A stretch of DNA of 64,000 nt, taken from contig RQOL01000730.1 of the NCBI GenBank assembly GCA_013076295.1, forward strand, positions 124,001-188,000, read 5' to 3'. Below are positions 1 to 9,800 of the stretch, in pieces. The notes under the pieces are model-generated. The model was not told the DNA's origin. It was given only the letters and a program-made list of their open reading frames with translations, and made no database searches. The DNA is from Sanderia malayensis. Lineage: Eukaryota; Cnidaria; Scyphozoa; Semaeostomeae; Pelagiidae. Position 1 is the stretch's first letter; each line of letters opens with the position of its first letter. Made by a program: the position numbers and the translations under genes.

Positions 1-59
1 AAGTTGATAACAAACAGCAACATTGAAGTAAATTTTCCCAAATAAGATATTTGTGTAAT

Positions 60-1541
60 CTATTTTGTGTAAAGTTGTGATAATGTCAGCATTGCACAAT
101 ATTTATTGCATCTGTGCTTCTCTAAAAAGTGATCAATAGCTTGAACTGAGAGGTTTCCAGCACAGAATTGGATTGAAGATTTAGATTCATCCAGCAAATC
201 TGTGCTGGCGATTTCAGGATCATACAATGAATATCCTGTACCCTGAATATCTAAGACCACGAGGGCCCTTTCAGATTTAACATAAGTGAAATGGGCAAAT
301 GCCTCCACTTTTGCAGCAATCTCACCATCTTGAACAAGAATTTCTCCATTGTTGTTTATGTATTTTATGAATGTGCCTGGTATGTATAACTCAACTGTAA
401 CACTTTCACCCTTCAATTTCCCATAATACACCTTTGAGTATTTCAGATGCTCACCATAGTTATCATTATTCAAGCACAGTTTCTCCATTGTGATGGCAAA
501 ATATCTGGCAAGACTGTGCATTTGCACAGATTTTCTAGTGTGATTTTCAACAGAGCCAAAATTGTCAAGTATAATTTGAATTCCTTCTGGTTTACATCTT
601 TTTAACACATACTGTGGTGGCCCTTTTAGACCAGACAATGCATCCACCAAAAAAGCATTTCTGAAACCACCACTGGCAAATGAGTTTTTACACACAGACA
701 ATTTTGCCTGAAATGGGGCAAGCCATTCTCTCTTCTCCACATCAAACTCTTCAAGCTCAATTTCGATTACTTCTCTGCTTGGAGGTATAAACTTTCCTAA
801 TTGAAGAAGCTGGCTGATAGGAACAGAGTCCGGATATTTCTTCTTTGGTCGATTAGTTTCTTGCTCTTTTTGGCTATCATGAATTGACGCATCAGTGCAT
901 GACTTTGCTCTGTTTGGTATGAAACTATCTTCTCCTCTGTTTGGTATGAAACTATCTTCTCCTCTGTTTGGTATGAAACTATCTGATTGGTCCACAACCA
1001 ATTCCCTTTCAATGGGCTGCTTTTTGATGGTTGTTCTTCTTCTTGGCATTGGTGGGGTGGAACAAGAAAATGCAGGCGCTAATAAATCCAAATCGTCTTC
1101 TTCATCCTCCTGGTTCGCGCGCACAAATCTTACGTGAATAACTTTCAAGTTTTTCAGCTGGTCAATGCTAGAGAACGAGGGGCCCCTCTCCCCAGCGAGA
1201 ACGTCACATTCCATACCTGGAACGTTGAAGTGCTTCGTGCATGCTTCTTTGATGCTTTCAATGTCAAGGTGCTCGTTGTGGTAAGGTAAAATTGCCAAGG
1301 GACCAATTCTTGAATATTTTTGGCACTTTCCTTCCACTTTCGCTGACAATCTTTGAACAGTAATGAAATCCAGTGGGTCTTTCTCCGCCTTTCGCCTTCG
1401 TTTCTGTGAATTCTTCTCCTTGAATGCCTCCCAATTGGCCTTTTTTCTGGACATTTTCAAAGAATGATCCCACGAACCACGAGGCAAATCACAAAGCATT
1501 GTGGGCCAAGGCAACAAAGCATTATGGGCTATGGCACTCAT
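60..1541 (-). CDS. Alpha-kinase domain protein (atypical serine/threonine kinase)
   Basis: A single uninterrupted frame of 493 residues. The C-terminal 230 residues look like an alpha-kinase (eEF2K/MHCK/TRPM7 type), which transfers ATP phosphate to Ser/Thr. Visible motifs are a GGFRNAF segment near 293, a YVLKRCK lysine strand near 315, LVVLDIQGTGYSLYDPEIAS at about 427-446 (Asp and Gln of the active site), FCAGNLS near 459, and the zinc site HRCNKYC at 476-482 with a further His in AFAHFTY. Residues 1-260 are a basic N-terminus, a region of about 60 residues that could be a small ubiquitin- or PB1-like fold (inference), and three copies of a nine-residue repeat. A second Met at residue 30 (codon ending at 1454) has a better context (gaaaATG) and may be the real start. 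The gene has no introns, no breaks and no visible partner. Substrate unknown. Confidence 0.82.
   Translation of the reverse strand: MSAIAHNALLPWPTMLCDLPRGSWDHSLKMSRKKANWEAFKEKNSQKRRRKAEKDPLDFITVQRLSAKVEGKCQKYSRIGPLAILPYHNEHLDIESIKEACTKHFNVPGMECDVLAGERGPSFSSIDQLKNLKVIHVRFVRANQEDEEDDLDLLAPAFSCSTPPMPRRRTTIKKQPIERELVVDQSDSFIPNRGEDSFIPNRGEDSFIPNRAKSCTDASIHDSQKEQETNRPKKKYPDSVPISQLLQLGKFIPPSREVIEIELEEFDVEKREWLAPFQAKLSVCKNSFASGGFRNAFLVDALSGLKGPPQYVLKRCKPEGIQIILDNFGSVENHTRKSVQMHSLARYFAITMEKLCLNNDNYGEHLKYSKVYYGKLKGESVTVELYIPGTFIKYINNNGEILVQDGEIAAKVEAFAHFTYVKSERALVVLDIQGTGYSLYDPEIASTDLLDESKSSIQFCAGNLSVQAIDHFLEKHRCNKYCAMLTLSQLYTK
908..984 (-). repeat. In-frame 27-bp tandem repeat inside the alpha-kinase gene
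   Basis: Three copies with a period of exactly 27 bases encode the nine-residue unit DSFIPNRGE, the last one diverging. They lie between the N-terminal part and the kinase domain, so they form a flexible linker that can change copy number without a frameshift. Confidence 0.9.
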
Positions 1542-1547
1542 GGGCTG

Positions 1548-1725
1548 TCAAAATTTTTTTCTTTCGAAAACTTTTTTCAAGGAAAACTTTTTTCAAAAAA
1601 GTAAAAAATAAAAAACTTAAAAATAAAAAAAAATTATAAAAAATAAACAAAAAATAAAAATTAACTATAAAAAAGAAAATAAAAAAATTTAAATTAAAAA
1701 TATACAGAGAAAATAAAAAAAGCAG
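1548..1725. repeat. A/T low-complexity tract
   Basis: Nearly pure runs of A and T, mostly A on the plus strand, immediately upstream of the alpha-kinase start. No gene is seen here. The motif ttatggcactcat occurs on both sides (near 1527 and 1735), so the tract may be an insertion or an expanded slippage region. Confidence 0.7.
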
Positions 1726-1757
1726 AACATTTTGTTATGGCACTCATAGGCCACCAT

Positions 1758-2160
1758 AGACGTGTCAATTGTTGTCAAGACCTGTGGAGACAATTGGTGG
1801 ACAATTATTTCAAGGTATTTCCTTTTATTCAATTGTTTTTGGTGGAAATAGCACGAGTTTTGTTTTGTTTCCCCTCACGTTTTTTGTGTTGAGGCAAGGG
1901 CCTAACAAAAACACGAGGACAATTTTGATTTTCTTGGGTCGTTCTGGGCCGATTTCCTCCATTTAAACTTTCGATAATGTTTATTTGTACGAGAACTAAA
2001 GTTATCTGGGTTCGTTTTTTTTGTTTTGTTGATTTTCCTCTGTTTTTGGACAGTTTTGGCCGAGTTTGGGTTTTGCTGGAAAACACGAAATTTTCAAGCA
2101 ACACGCATGTGTTTTGCATTCGCGAAAATTAAATTTTAACTTGCCAAAACTTTGTTTTTT
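1758..2160 (+). repeat. Interspersed repeat A, copy 1
   Basis: About 400 bases beginning agacgtgtcaattg and ending near ccaaaactttg. They match 21612-22013 at high identity in the same orientation. Short frames occur on both strands, but none is conserved as a protein. The family is unnamed and non-coding as far as I can see. Terminal inverted repeats are not obvious. Confidence 0.8.
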
Positions 2161-2602
2161 TCACCCAAATACTTTCGATAAATATTCGCCAAGGTGTTTG
2201 CTTCATTTTGGTGTAATTTGAGTTCAAATGGACCAATTTTGGCCAAGTTAGGGGAGTTTTTCTGTTTTTAAAGTTAGCTGAGGATTAAAATTTTTCACGG
2301 CTTTTGTCTTTGGCTGCACTAAATACTCCCTTAAAATTCAAAACAACACTGTTAAGAAATGTTAATATTTTAATCGGATTCGCTGTTTTCTTAGCTACAG
2401 TTTTATATATTTTTTATTAGAGATTGAGTTTCAATTTTCCAGGATTGATTAAATTTTTGAAGGCAACTTTTTTTTCAAACTTCACACTGAAGCTATCAAC
2501 TTTCGGAACCAGCTTTCAGGGGGCAGCGTGGGCTCGGGGCGGTCGCTTGCCAGGGGGGAATTCGACCTCCCACCTTTACTTTATTTAGAAATGTTGCGTC
2601 GA
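2161..2602. other. Intergenic, no feature recognised
   Basis: Mostly AT-rich, with one short GC-rich patch around 2518-2575. I see no credible coding frame, RNA gene or terminal repeat. Confidence 0.5.
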
Positions 2603-2936
2603 AGTATGTATTGTAGGGTATGTATTGTAGGGTATGTATTGTAGGTTATGTATTGTAAGGTATGTATTTTAGGGTATGCATAGTAGGGTATGTATGGTAG
2701 GGTATGTATTGTAGAGTATGTTATGTAGGGTATGTATGGTAGGGTATGTATTGTAGGGTATGTATTGTAGGATATGTATTGTAGGGTATGTATTGTAGGG
2801 TATGTATTGTAGGGTATGTATTGTAGGGTATGTATAGTAGGGTATGTATGGTAGGGTATTTATTGTAGGGTATGTATTGTAGGGTATGTATGTATGTATG
2901 TATGTATGTATGTATGTATGTATGTATGTATGTATG
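2603..2936. repeat. 15-bp minisatellite passing into (TATG)n
   Basis: About twenty tandem copies of gtatgtattgtaggg with point variants (tagtaggg, ggtaggg), followed from about 2883 by a pure TATG tetranucleotide run to 2936. The tetranucleotide is contained in the 15-mer, so the array probably grew by slippage from one seed. Confidence 0.93.
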
Positions 2937-3739
2937 CCAAACTTAAAATTAAAGAACTTTTACAACTACAAAGTGGTCAAAGGATCTCAAAATAACAAAC
3001 TTAAACAACTAGGCCCTCAGCTAGGTTCCTTATAAAAAAGACGTGTATTCTCATCTCAATGGAAATTTGTAATTCTAATAGTTGTCGCATCATTCCAAGT
3101 TTTGTTGCTCTTCAAAACTACAATCACAATACGATCAATGCAGCCCCACGTAATGTCCTGGAGGTAATACTATTATCATCAGATATTCATGGGAATTTTG
3201 GCGTCCTATCAACAACAATAGCGGCGCGAAATTTAAAATTTTTCTTGCTTCATAGAGGACTTAGCGTGCGTGAAAATTTTTTCACATTCACCACAACAGA
3301 AACAACAATTTACATAAGTACATGTATTTTTAATGTTGCTTTTACTTTCACATGAAAATACAAGCTATTTATAACTAAACAGCTTTAAAAAAGCTCAAAG
3401 TGCTATATTTTATGTCACAATTGCCATTGCAGTGGATATTATCACAATAACAATTTCATCCTTAACAGGCTCACTTGAAATAGATAATATTTGCGAGTAC
3501 TGCTACCGTAAGTTCATGTATCCAGTTCTGCATTATCTGCCTGCCTTTAGTCTCTCCTCTTCATTGTAAGAAAGATAATTATTATTCATTATCTGCAGAA
3601 AATGAATCTGTGTCATATTAATACATTCAAAGTATATATTATTGAAACACCAAAACAACTGTAGAGGCAAATTCAAACAACCGATAGCCTATTAACTCAC
3701 CGTTCATTGAATGACAATATATTTATATATAGTATAAAC
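2937..3739. other. Intergenic, no convincing feature
   Basis: An unrelated 98-codon frame at 3059-3355 has ordinary composition and no recognisable motif, so I do not call it a gene. The rest is AT-rich with no repeats found by eye. Confidence 0.45.
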
Positions 3740-4446
3740 ATGGATACTGAAAATGAAGTTGCCATGAACGAAGAAACTACAGCAACAGTTGAGCCTGAAG
3801 TTGAAGTTGAGCCTGAAGCTGAGCCTGAAGTTGCCAACACTGTTGCAAAGGAACCCACAGTGGTTTATTGTGGAGAAGAAACCAAGGTAACATTGAAAAA
3901 TACTTTCATCAATATATTGATAAAACTAAATAAATGTTATACATATATTATCAAACTGCTTTACAAGGAAACACAATTGTATCCTATGCAAGTCACTGTT
4001 TTTAATATATTGTTCTCATATTAATCCTAGCTAATTGACTTTAGTGATATTGCGTCACTAAAAAGGCAATGTGCCTTCAAATTCAAGGCCATTAAAAGAG
4101 GCACAAAATTTCATTTTGTGAGCACCGAAGGCCAGCATCTGACAAAGGAAAAAATATCGTAAGTTGCAATGCAAAATTCCCACCTCATCTGTGAAACATA
4201 CCAATAAATAACATAATATACAATAATTAATGGAAGCTTCATCCCATATCAAGAGAGTAGTAATATATTAATAAATTAATATATATTTAACAAAGGATAA
4301 AATAGCGTAAGTTGCAATGCAATATTCCCACATCTCATTTGTGTGTATAACATATTGCTTACTTTCAACTCCTTCTGTAACAATGTGTTTTTCTCTACAG
4401 GAAATCTGAAGAAATAAATATAAAAATTACAACAAAAAAAGATTAA
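3740..4446 (+). CDS. Small candidate three-exon gene with acidic N-terminus, function unknown
   Basis: Three segments join in frame through consensus splice sites. Exon 3740-3886 ends at AAG|gtaaca; exon 4031-4158 follows cctag and ends at atatc|gtaagt; exon 4401-4446 follows ttctctacag and ends at TAA. Together they give about 106 residues. The first exon is rich in Glu/Pro/Val (VEPEVEVEPEAEPE). The second reads LIDFSDIASLKRQCAFKFKA and on to GTKFHFVSTEGQHLTKEKIS, a basic/aromatic segment. I do not recognise the family. The last exon ends quickly, and a further frame at 4478-4560 (EAHTRCMWAECPQKK, then gtaagt) could be an alternative exon. Transcription is not shown, so the model rests only on splice-site phase agreement. 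Confidence 0.35.
4141..4340 (+). repeat. Direct duplication of the exon-2 donor region
   Basis: About 45 bases at 4141-4189 (caaaggaaaaaatatcgtaa and on to tcccacc) recur with few changes at 4291-4340. The duplicate includes a copy of the gtaagt-like splice donor, so it could be a cryptic splice site. Confidence 0.75.
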
Positions 4447-5790
4447 AAAAAAATAAAAAACCACAAAAAAAAATAAAATGGAAGCACACACAAGGTGCAT
4501 GTGGGCAGAGTGCCCACAAAAGAAATCTTATCTTGGTCAGGGGCAGGGACAGAAATTAATTGTAAGTGTAATTGTGTTAATGTTTGTCTTTGTTGTTTTC
4601 TTTCACTGTTCTTTGTTTGTTTGTTTCATTGTTAAATTCTGTATTATCCTAATAAGAGTGATTAATAATAATATTGTGGAAAATTATAACAAGACTACTA
4701 CCTTTGAAAAACCATGCATTTCGCCAACAAATATTCACCAACAGTACCCACATGCTGTGGCACAAACCCTAAAAAATTTGAACAAATATATTTCAAAAAC
4801 CCGTCTCCATAAATGAACTAGATGGCCTTTCGGATGCATAATGATCTCCTATAATTCAAAACCTACCTAAAGAACAGTCAACAGCTGCCTCCATTAACAT
4901 GGCGCTACACATGTATGCACTACCTAAAATGCACGAATAGTACATGTATTAAAATGTAAAAGAACAGAATTTAATCATCTTTCCAATACAGACAATGTAT
5001 CTTATCTCTAGCACCCGTTTTTCTTAAATGTGGCCTATTCTCAAAGGATTTTGTCAAATACTATATTTCCTAAAGTTTAATAGCTGGAAAAATGAATCAA
5101 AACCTTCACAGAAATGCTACAGATTTATTTCAAAGATGTAACTTGAAAGATCGCAATGATATAATACGATCTGAAAAACCTACTTACCATCGCCAGTGAC
5201 CCACTCAGAACAAAAAAACGAAAGGAAGGACGCACTGCCAGCATGTTCTTTGTTCAGTCCAATCCAACTCAATCAGAAAATTACGTCAAAACGAGACTGC
5301 ATAACAATAAATTTGTTGTATGATTTTGATTTATGCTGTCTTTCATCAACGTAGCAATTTTTCATATTGGTGGTTATGCTGTCCTAATATTCGTTTCCAA
5401 ATCTTGGATCGCAAGGAACTTGATGCTAAATAAACAAAATAAAGCTGAGAAACATTCATTTTGCCGTAGCTGAAAGGTAAGTAGAGTTTACTTTTAGTTT
5501 CACCCCATTCAAGTTGACATTTTAACTACAAATTTCTTAGGCCAATTGTATGATCGGTTTTGTCTGTAATGTCATAGGTAATATAATGTCATGTCATACT
5601 GATCAATATTAATTTCTTTATTTCTTTTCATATTGACATACATTAAATCAACATCAACGGAAAATTAAACTCGACAGATTCTCTCTTCATTTAAGATTAT
5701 TTCTGAACTTAAGGTGTCATGGTCTCTGTAACCTCTATTCAGGCAGGTCCATAAGATTCCCCACCTTCTTATTGTACTATTGTACCAGCC
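4447..5790. other. Intergenic, no clear gene
   Basis: Apart from the possible alternative exon at 4478-4560, I see nothing coding here. The sequence is AT-rich and unique at the level visible by eye. From about 5788 it becomes the leader (gtcaagtaaaaaaagctta) that precedes the 115-bp satellite here and at 55600-55690. Confidence 0.45.
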
Positions 5791-5820
5791 CGTCAAGTAA
5801 AAAAAGCTTAATCTAATTGG

Positions 5821-6835
5821 CACACTTCGTGCGCTGCATTCGCTTCCGCTCATGCCCCTTTCAACCCCACGTACAATGGGCTAGCTCGCTACGCTCGCCT
5901 GTCTATCTATTATCAAGAAACATTGACTGATAGGGCGCACTTCGTGTGCTGCATTCGCTTCCGCTGATGCCCCTTTCAACCCCACGTACAATGGGTTAGC
6001 TCGCTGCGATCGCCTGTCTATCTATTATCCAGAAACATAGACTGATAAGGCGCACTGCGTGCGCTGCATTTGCCTATGCTCATGCCCCTTTCAACCCCAC
6101 GTAAAATGGGTTAGCTCGCTACGCTCGCCTGTCTATCTATTATCAAGAAACATTGACTGATAGGGCGCACTTCGTGCGCTGCATTCGCTTACGCTCATGC
6201 CCCTTTCAACCCCACGTACAATGGGTTAGCTCGCTACGTTCGCCTGTCTATCTATTATCAAGAAACATTGACGGATAGGGCGCACTTCGTGCGCTGCATT
6301 CGCTTACGCTCATGCCCCTTTCAACCCCACGTACAATGGGTTAGCTCGCTACGCTCGCCTGTCTATCTATTATCAAGAAACATTGACTGATAGGGCCCAC
6401 TTCGTGCGCTGCATTCGCTTACGCTCTTGCCCCTTTCAACCCCACGTACAATGGGTTAGCTCGCTACGTTCGCCTGTCTATCTATTATCAAGAAACATTG
6501 ACGGATAGGGCGCACTTCGTGCGCTGCATTCGCTTACGCTCATGCCCCTTTCAACCCCACGTACAATGGGTTAGCTCGCTACGTTCGCCTGTCTATCTAT
6601 TATCAAGAAACATTGACTGATAGGGTGCCCTTCGTGCGCTGCATTCGCTCACGCTCATGCCCCTTTCAACCCCACGTACAATGGGTTAGCTCGCTGCGCT
6701 CGCCTGTCTATCTATTATCAAGAAACATTGACTGATAGGGCGCACTTCGTGCTCTGCATTCGCTTACGCTCATGCCTCTTTCAACCCCACATACAATAGC
6801 TTAGCTCACTGCGCTCGCCTGTCTATCTGTCTGTC
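5821..6835 (+). repeat. Array of 115-bp palindrome-rich satellite, about nine units
   Basis: Unit starts (cgcac motif) fall at 5821, 5936, 6051, 6166, 6281, 6396, 6511, 6626 and 6741, a constant 115-base period. Each unit contains near-palindromes: cgcacttcgtgcg, gctcgctacgctcgc and gcattcgcttacgctcatgc. They are separated by tttcaaccccacgtacaatg and tctattatcaagaaacattg. The array runs directly into the 3' flank of Helitron A copy 1, and the same junction occurs in copy 2 at 57.4 kb. Other arrays or solo units are at 18.5, 21.1, 22.1, 43.6, 55.6 and 57.1 kb. Confidence 0.95.
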
Positions 6836-9800
6836 TATTTTTGCAATGACATGCAACATTGGATCATAAGATGGCAATTGACCTTTGAAAGCACAAAACC
6901 TTAGGTGAAGGGATAGTAACAATTTGAATGAATGTAAATTGTAACTTTGGGTAGGTTAGCAGAACAATGAACTTAAATTTTACTCTACCATTTGAGCAAG
7001 GATAGTTGTCTCCCAAGGATAAAAGTAATACATTGTTATTGTGTCCCAGATCAGTCTATGAGGCAATAACATGACACAAAAGCTAATTAAATTACAATGT
7101 GATAGAAACTTACATAAACAGAATTCTCCTTTCATGAGTTTTTCAAGGATTCCATTGACTTTTCATGCATAGTGTAGTAAATGTTTGTTTCAGTCATTTG
7201 ACATTTGCACATGGTGTGAATAGCAAGTATTAGTGACATTGACAGCTTCGGTAATCACTTCAGTATTTGTTTCACTAAGAATCATATAGGAAAAAGGAAG
7301 AATTATTAATCAATGAAATGACAATATGATAGTTATAGGGTAATAGGACAACATGATAGTTTGCAGCCATATTCATCAATAGCCCTTGGGAACAGATGAA
7401 AAAAAAATGTTTGAAATGCAAACTGAGTGAAATCATCTTCCCACTGGTCTATGAATGCTTCATCCATCATCAGTATTGAAAATAACAATAGTTTGATGAG
7501 GATGTCAATATAATTTTTCTGTGACACATACATGGAGGCAATGAACAAAAGGAATCAATGAATTGGTAAATATTCAAGAATTATTTTAAATCCAAGCTAA
7601 CACTGGAGCACATGTAGTCAGGGCATCAACAATCTATTTTGGAAGCAAATAAACTATAAAGTATTAAATAAGTATCAAAATTTTCGATTTCGTGCATTCA
7701 GTAAAGTTTCATGCCTAACCAAAATTAAGATGGTTTAACAATTTGATGAAATTGAATTGGAATAGTTAAAAATCAAGTATAAGTGTATACCTGTAACATA
7801 CATTTAGAATAGAACCTGTAAATTTGGAAATAGTTTCCCAATTATAAGTGTCCTGTTTGATGATCTTTTTGATGCAAAGCCAAGCTGTTTCAAATTCATA
7901 TTTCAAAAGTTATCGTTGAGCATTGATGGAAAAGAGCCAAAGTTTTCAACACCTCGTTTCAATGGCGGATAAAGGGTTATTTTGGTGAAGAAGAGCAGAA
8001 ATGCATCTCATTAAGAACGCACATTGACGAAGCTCAGTAAATTAGAAGAGAGTAGATTAATCCTGCATTGTTTTTGCATATAATGTATTAGTACATAAAC
8101 GGTAAAAAGTAAGTATCATTCATGATAGCTTAAACTATGTGCTACACACAACTATAAAAAACTTTTGGCATACAATTTCATAAAGGTAAACATGAGCTTT
8201 AACATGCATGAATAAATATGTACACATACTTCTGATGTCCATTTAATGTTCATGTTTTATAAATGGAATAGTGAACATGAATGAGAGATAATTTGTCCCG
8301 TCTGTAAATAGTATTGATTTCTTCATCATGTGGAGTGTTCAGCATGTCGACAGCATTGTTCAATAGGAATTCATACTCACGTGACACATTAATGCGTTTT
8401 CACCATTAAGTTTGGTAGTAGTAAAAAAGAAGATTGCCGGTTACATTAGTTTAAAGCTCGAACACCAACTTCAAGGGGTAACCTTTGTTCGAGGTTTCCT
8501 TGTTCATGAAAACTGCAATTTAAATTTGGAATACTAAAAATATCGGGTCATCTATATTGTTATAATGAATAAGTAAATGAGTTAATTGGTTGAGAGGAGG
8601 TAATCCAATGCTAATTATTGTTAAAACAGTTATGGTTAATGGACAGATTGCAGTTTTCACAGAGAAAAGGAAAGCCATACTCCCATAGGCAATATCGGAG
8701 AGCATGGCAAAGCATATCTCTTCTGATACGGGTGCTACCGAGGACCCAGATCGTGTTGTTGCTGTTGGCGAACACCCCCGGACACTGGAGTGTTGTGAAA
8801 GTGTCCGGATCGTTCTTGGCGGATCTTATTGACTGGAGTGGCGTGGCAAACCAGCAATGTTCAAAGCTTTTTACGGCTTTGCTTTCTGAGTGTTGTGCTG
8901 ATATCACAACAGGAACATCACACTGTAGTGCAATGCCGATCCGCTAGAACCACAATCTGAGCCCCGTATTTTGTGTGTGTGCATTTTGGTAGACTGACAC
9001 CCTCTGTGAGCAACGCAATTTATGCTCAAAAGTTTGTGAAGACCTTTACAGGACTTCTTGGAAGACAATGTTTTTTGTGTTCCTGTGTGCTTCCTCTGGG
9101 AGGAATACTTTGAGCCCGTCAAATGATGTTGCTCTGACATGGCCACATATAACTGACCATGTGTGAACACGGGCTCAGGTAAATACAAACCAACATACCC
9201 TGAGAGATTGTCCCTGTGCCTTGTGATAGTAAGGCAGTTATGCTAGTCTGACTGGAAAATTTGCCGTCGCTTGATGTTGAACGGCATCTCCGTGTCTTGT
9301 GTTGACAATGTTATTCTGGGAATCATGACCTGCTGGCCTCTGTGTTCTTCGTGATGATCTCTGCTGTGATCACGTTACGTCGGAGATGGCGTACAATGAG
9401 TCTTGTGCCATTGCAAAGACCTTTCTTTGGATTTAGATTCCTCAGAAGAATGATTGTTGCACCAACCTTAAATAAGGAATGTTCGAGATTACGATGTGTA
9501 TCATCGGATGACCATTATTATTATTTAAAATAAGTGTAAAATTAATGTATAATTAGTACATATAAGAAAATTATACCTTGAGTCTAAGTCGATGTAATGG
9601 CATTCCGTTAGGAGTTAGATTGTTGATAAACTCAATTGGATATGCCGCCTCCTCATCTGGATCCTCTGTTATCACACTGTCTGTGCTGTAGTATGTCTGT
9701 CAGGAGTCTGTAGTCTTTCCAGAATGATGTCATTGATTTGATGTGAGAAGTCATTCTTTGGGGTAAGACAACAACGTTCTGACATGGTTACCGGATCCAG

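Noticed and set aside
2603..2936. Possible telomere-like repeat
   Set aside because: The unit gtatgtattgtaggg contains taggg but not a TTAGGG array. It is internal, degenerate and merges into a TATG microsatellite.
5821..6835. CRISPR-like array (regular units with palindromes)
   Set aside because: There are no unique spacers: the whole 115-bp unit is repeated, and the genome is eukaryotic. It is a tandem satellite.
8618..8947. Plus-strand frame conserved in both Helitron copies (also 59311-59553)
   Set aside because: It lies antisense in the 3' region of the Helitron. Conservation follows from the element duplication, and the frame ends differ between copies.
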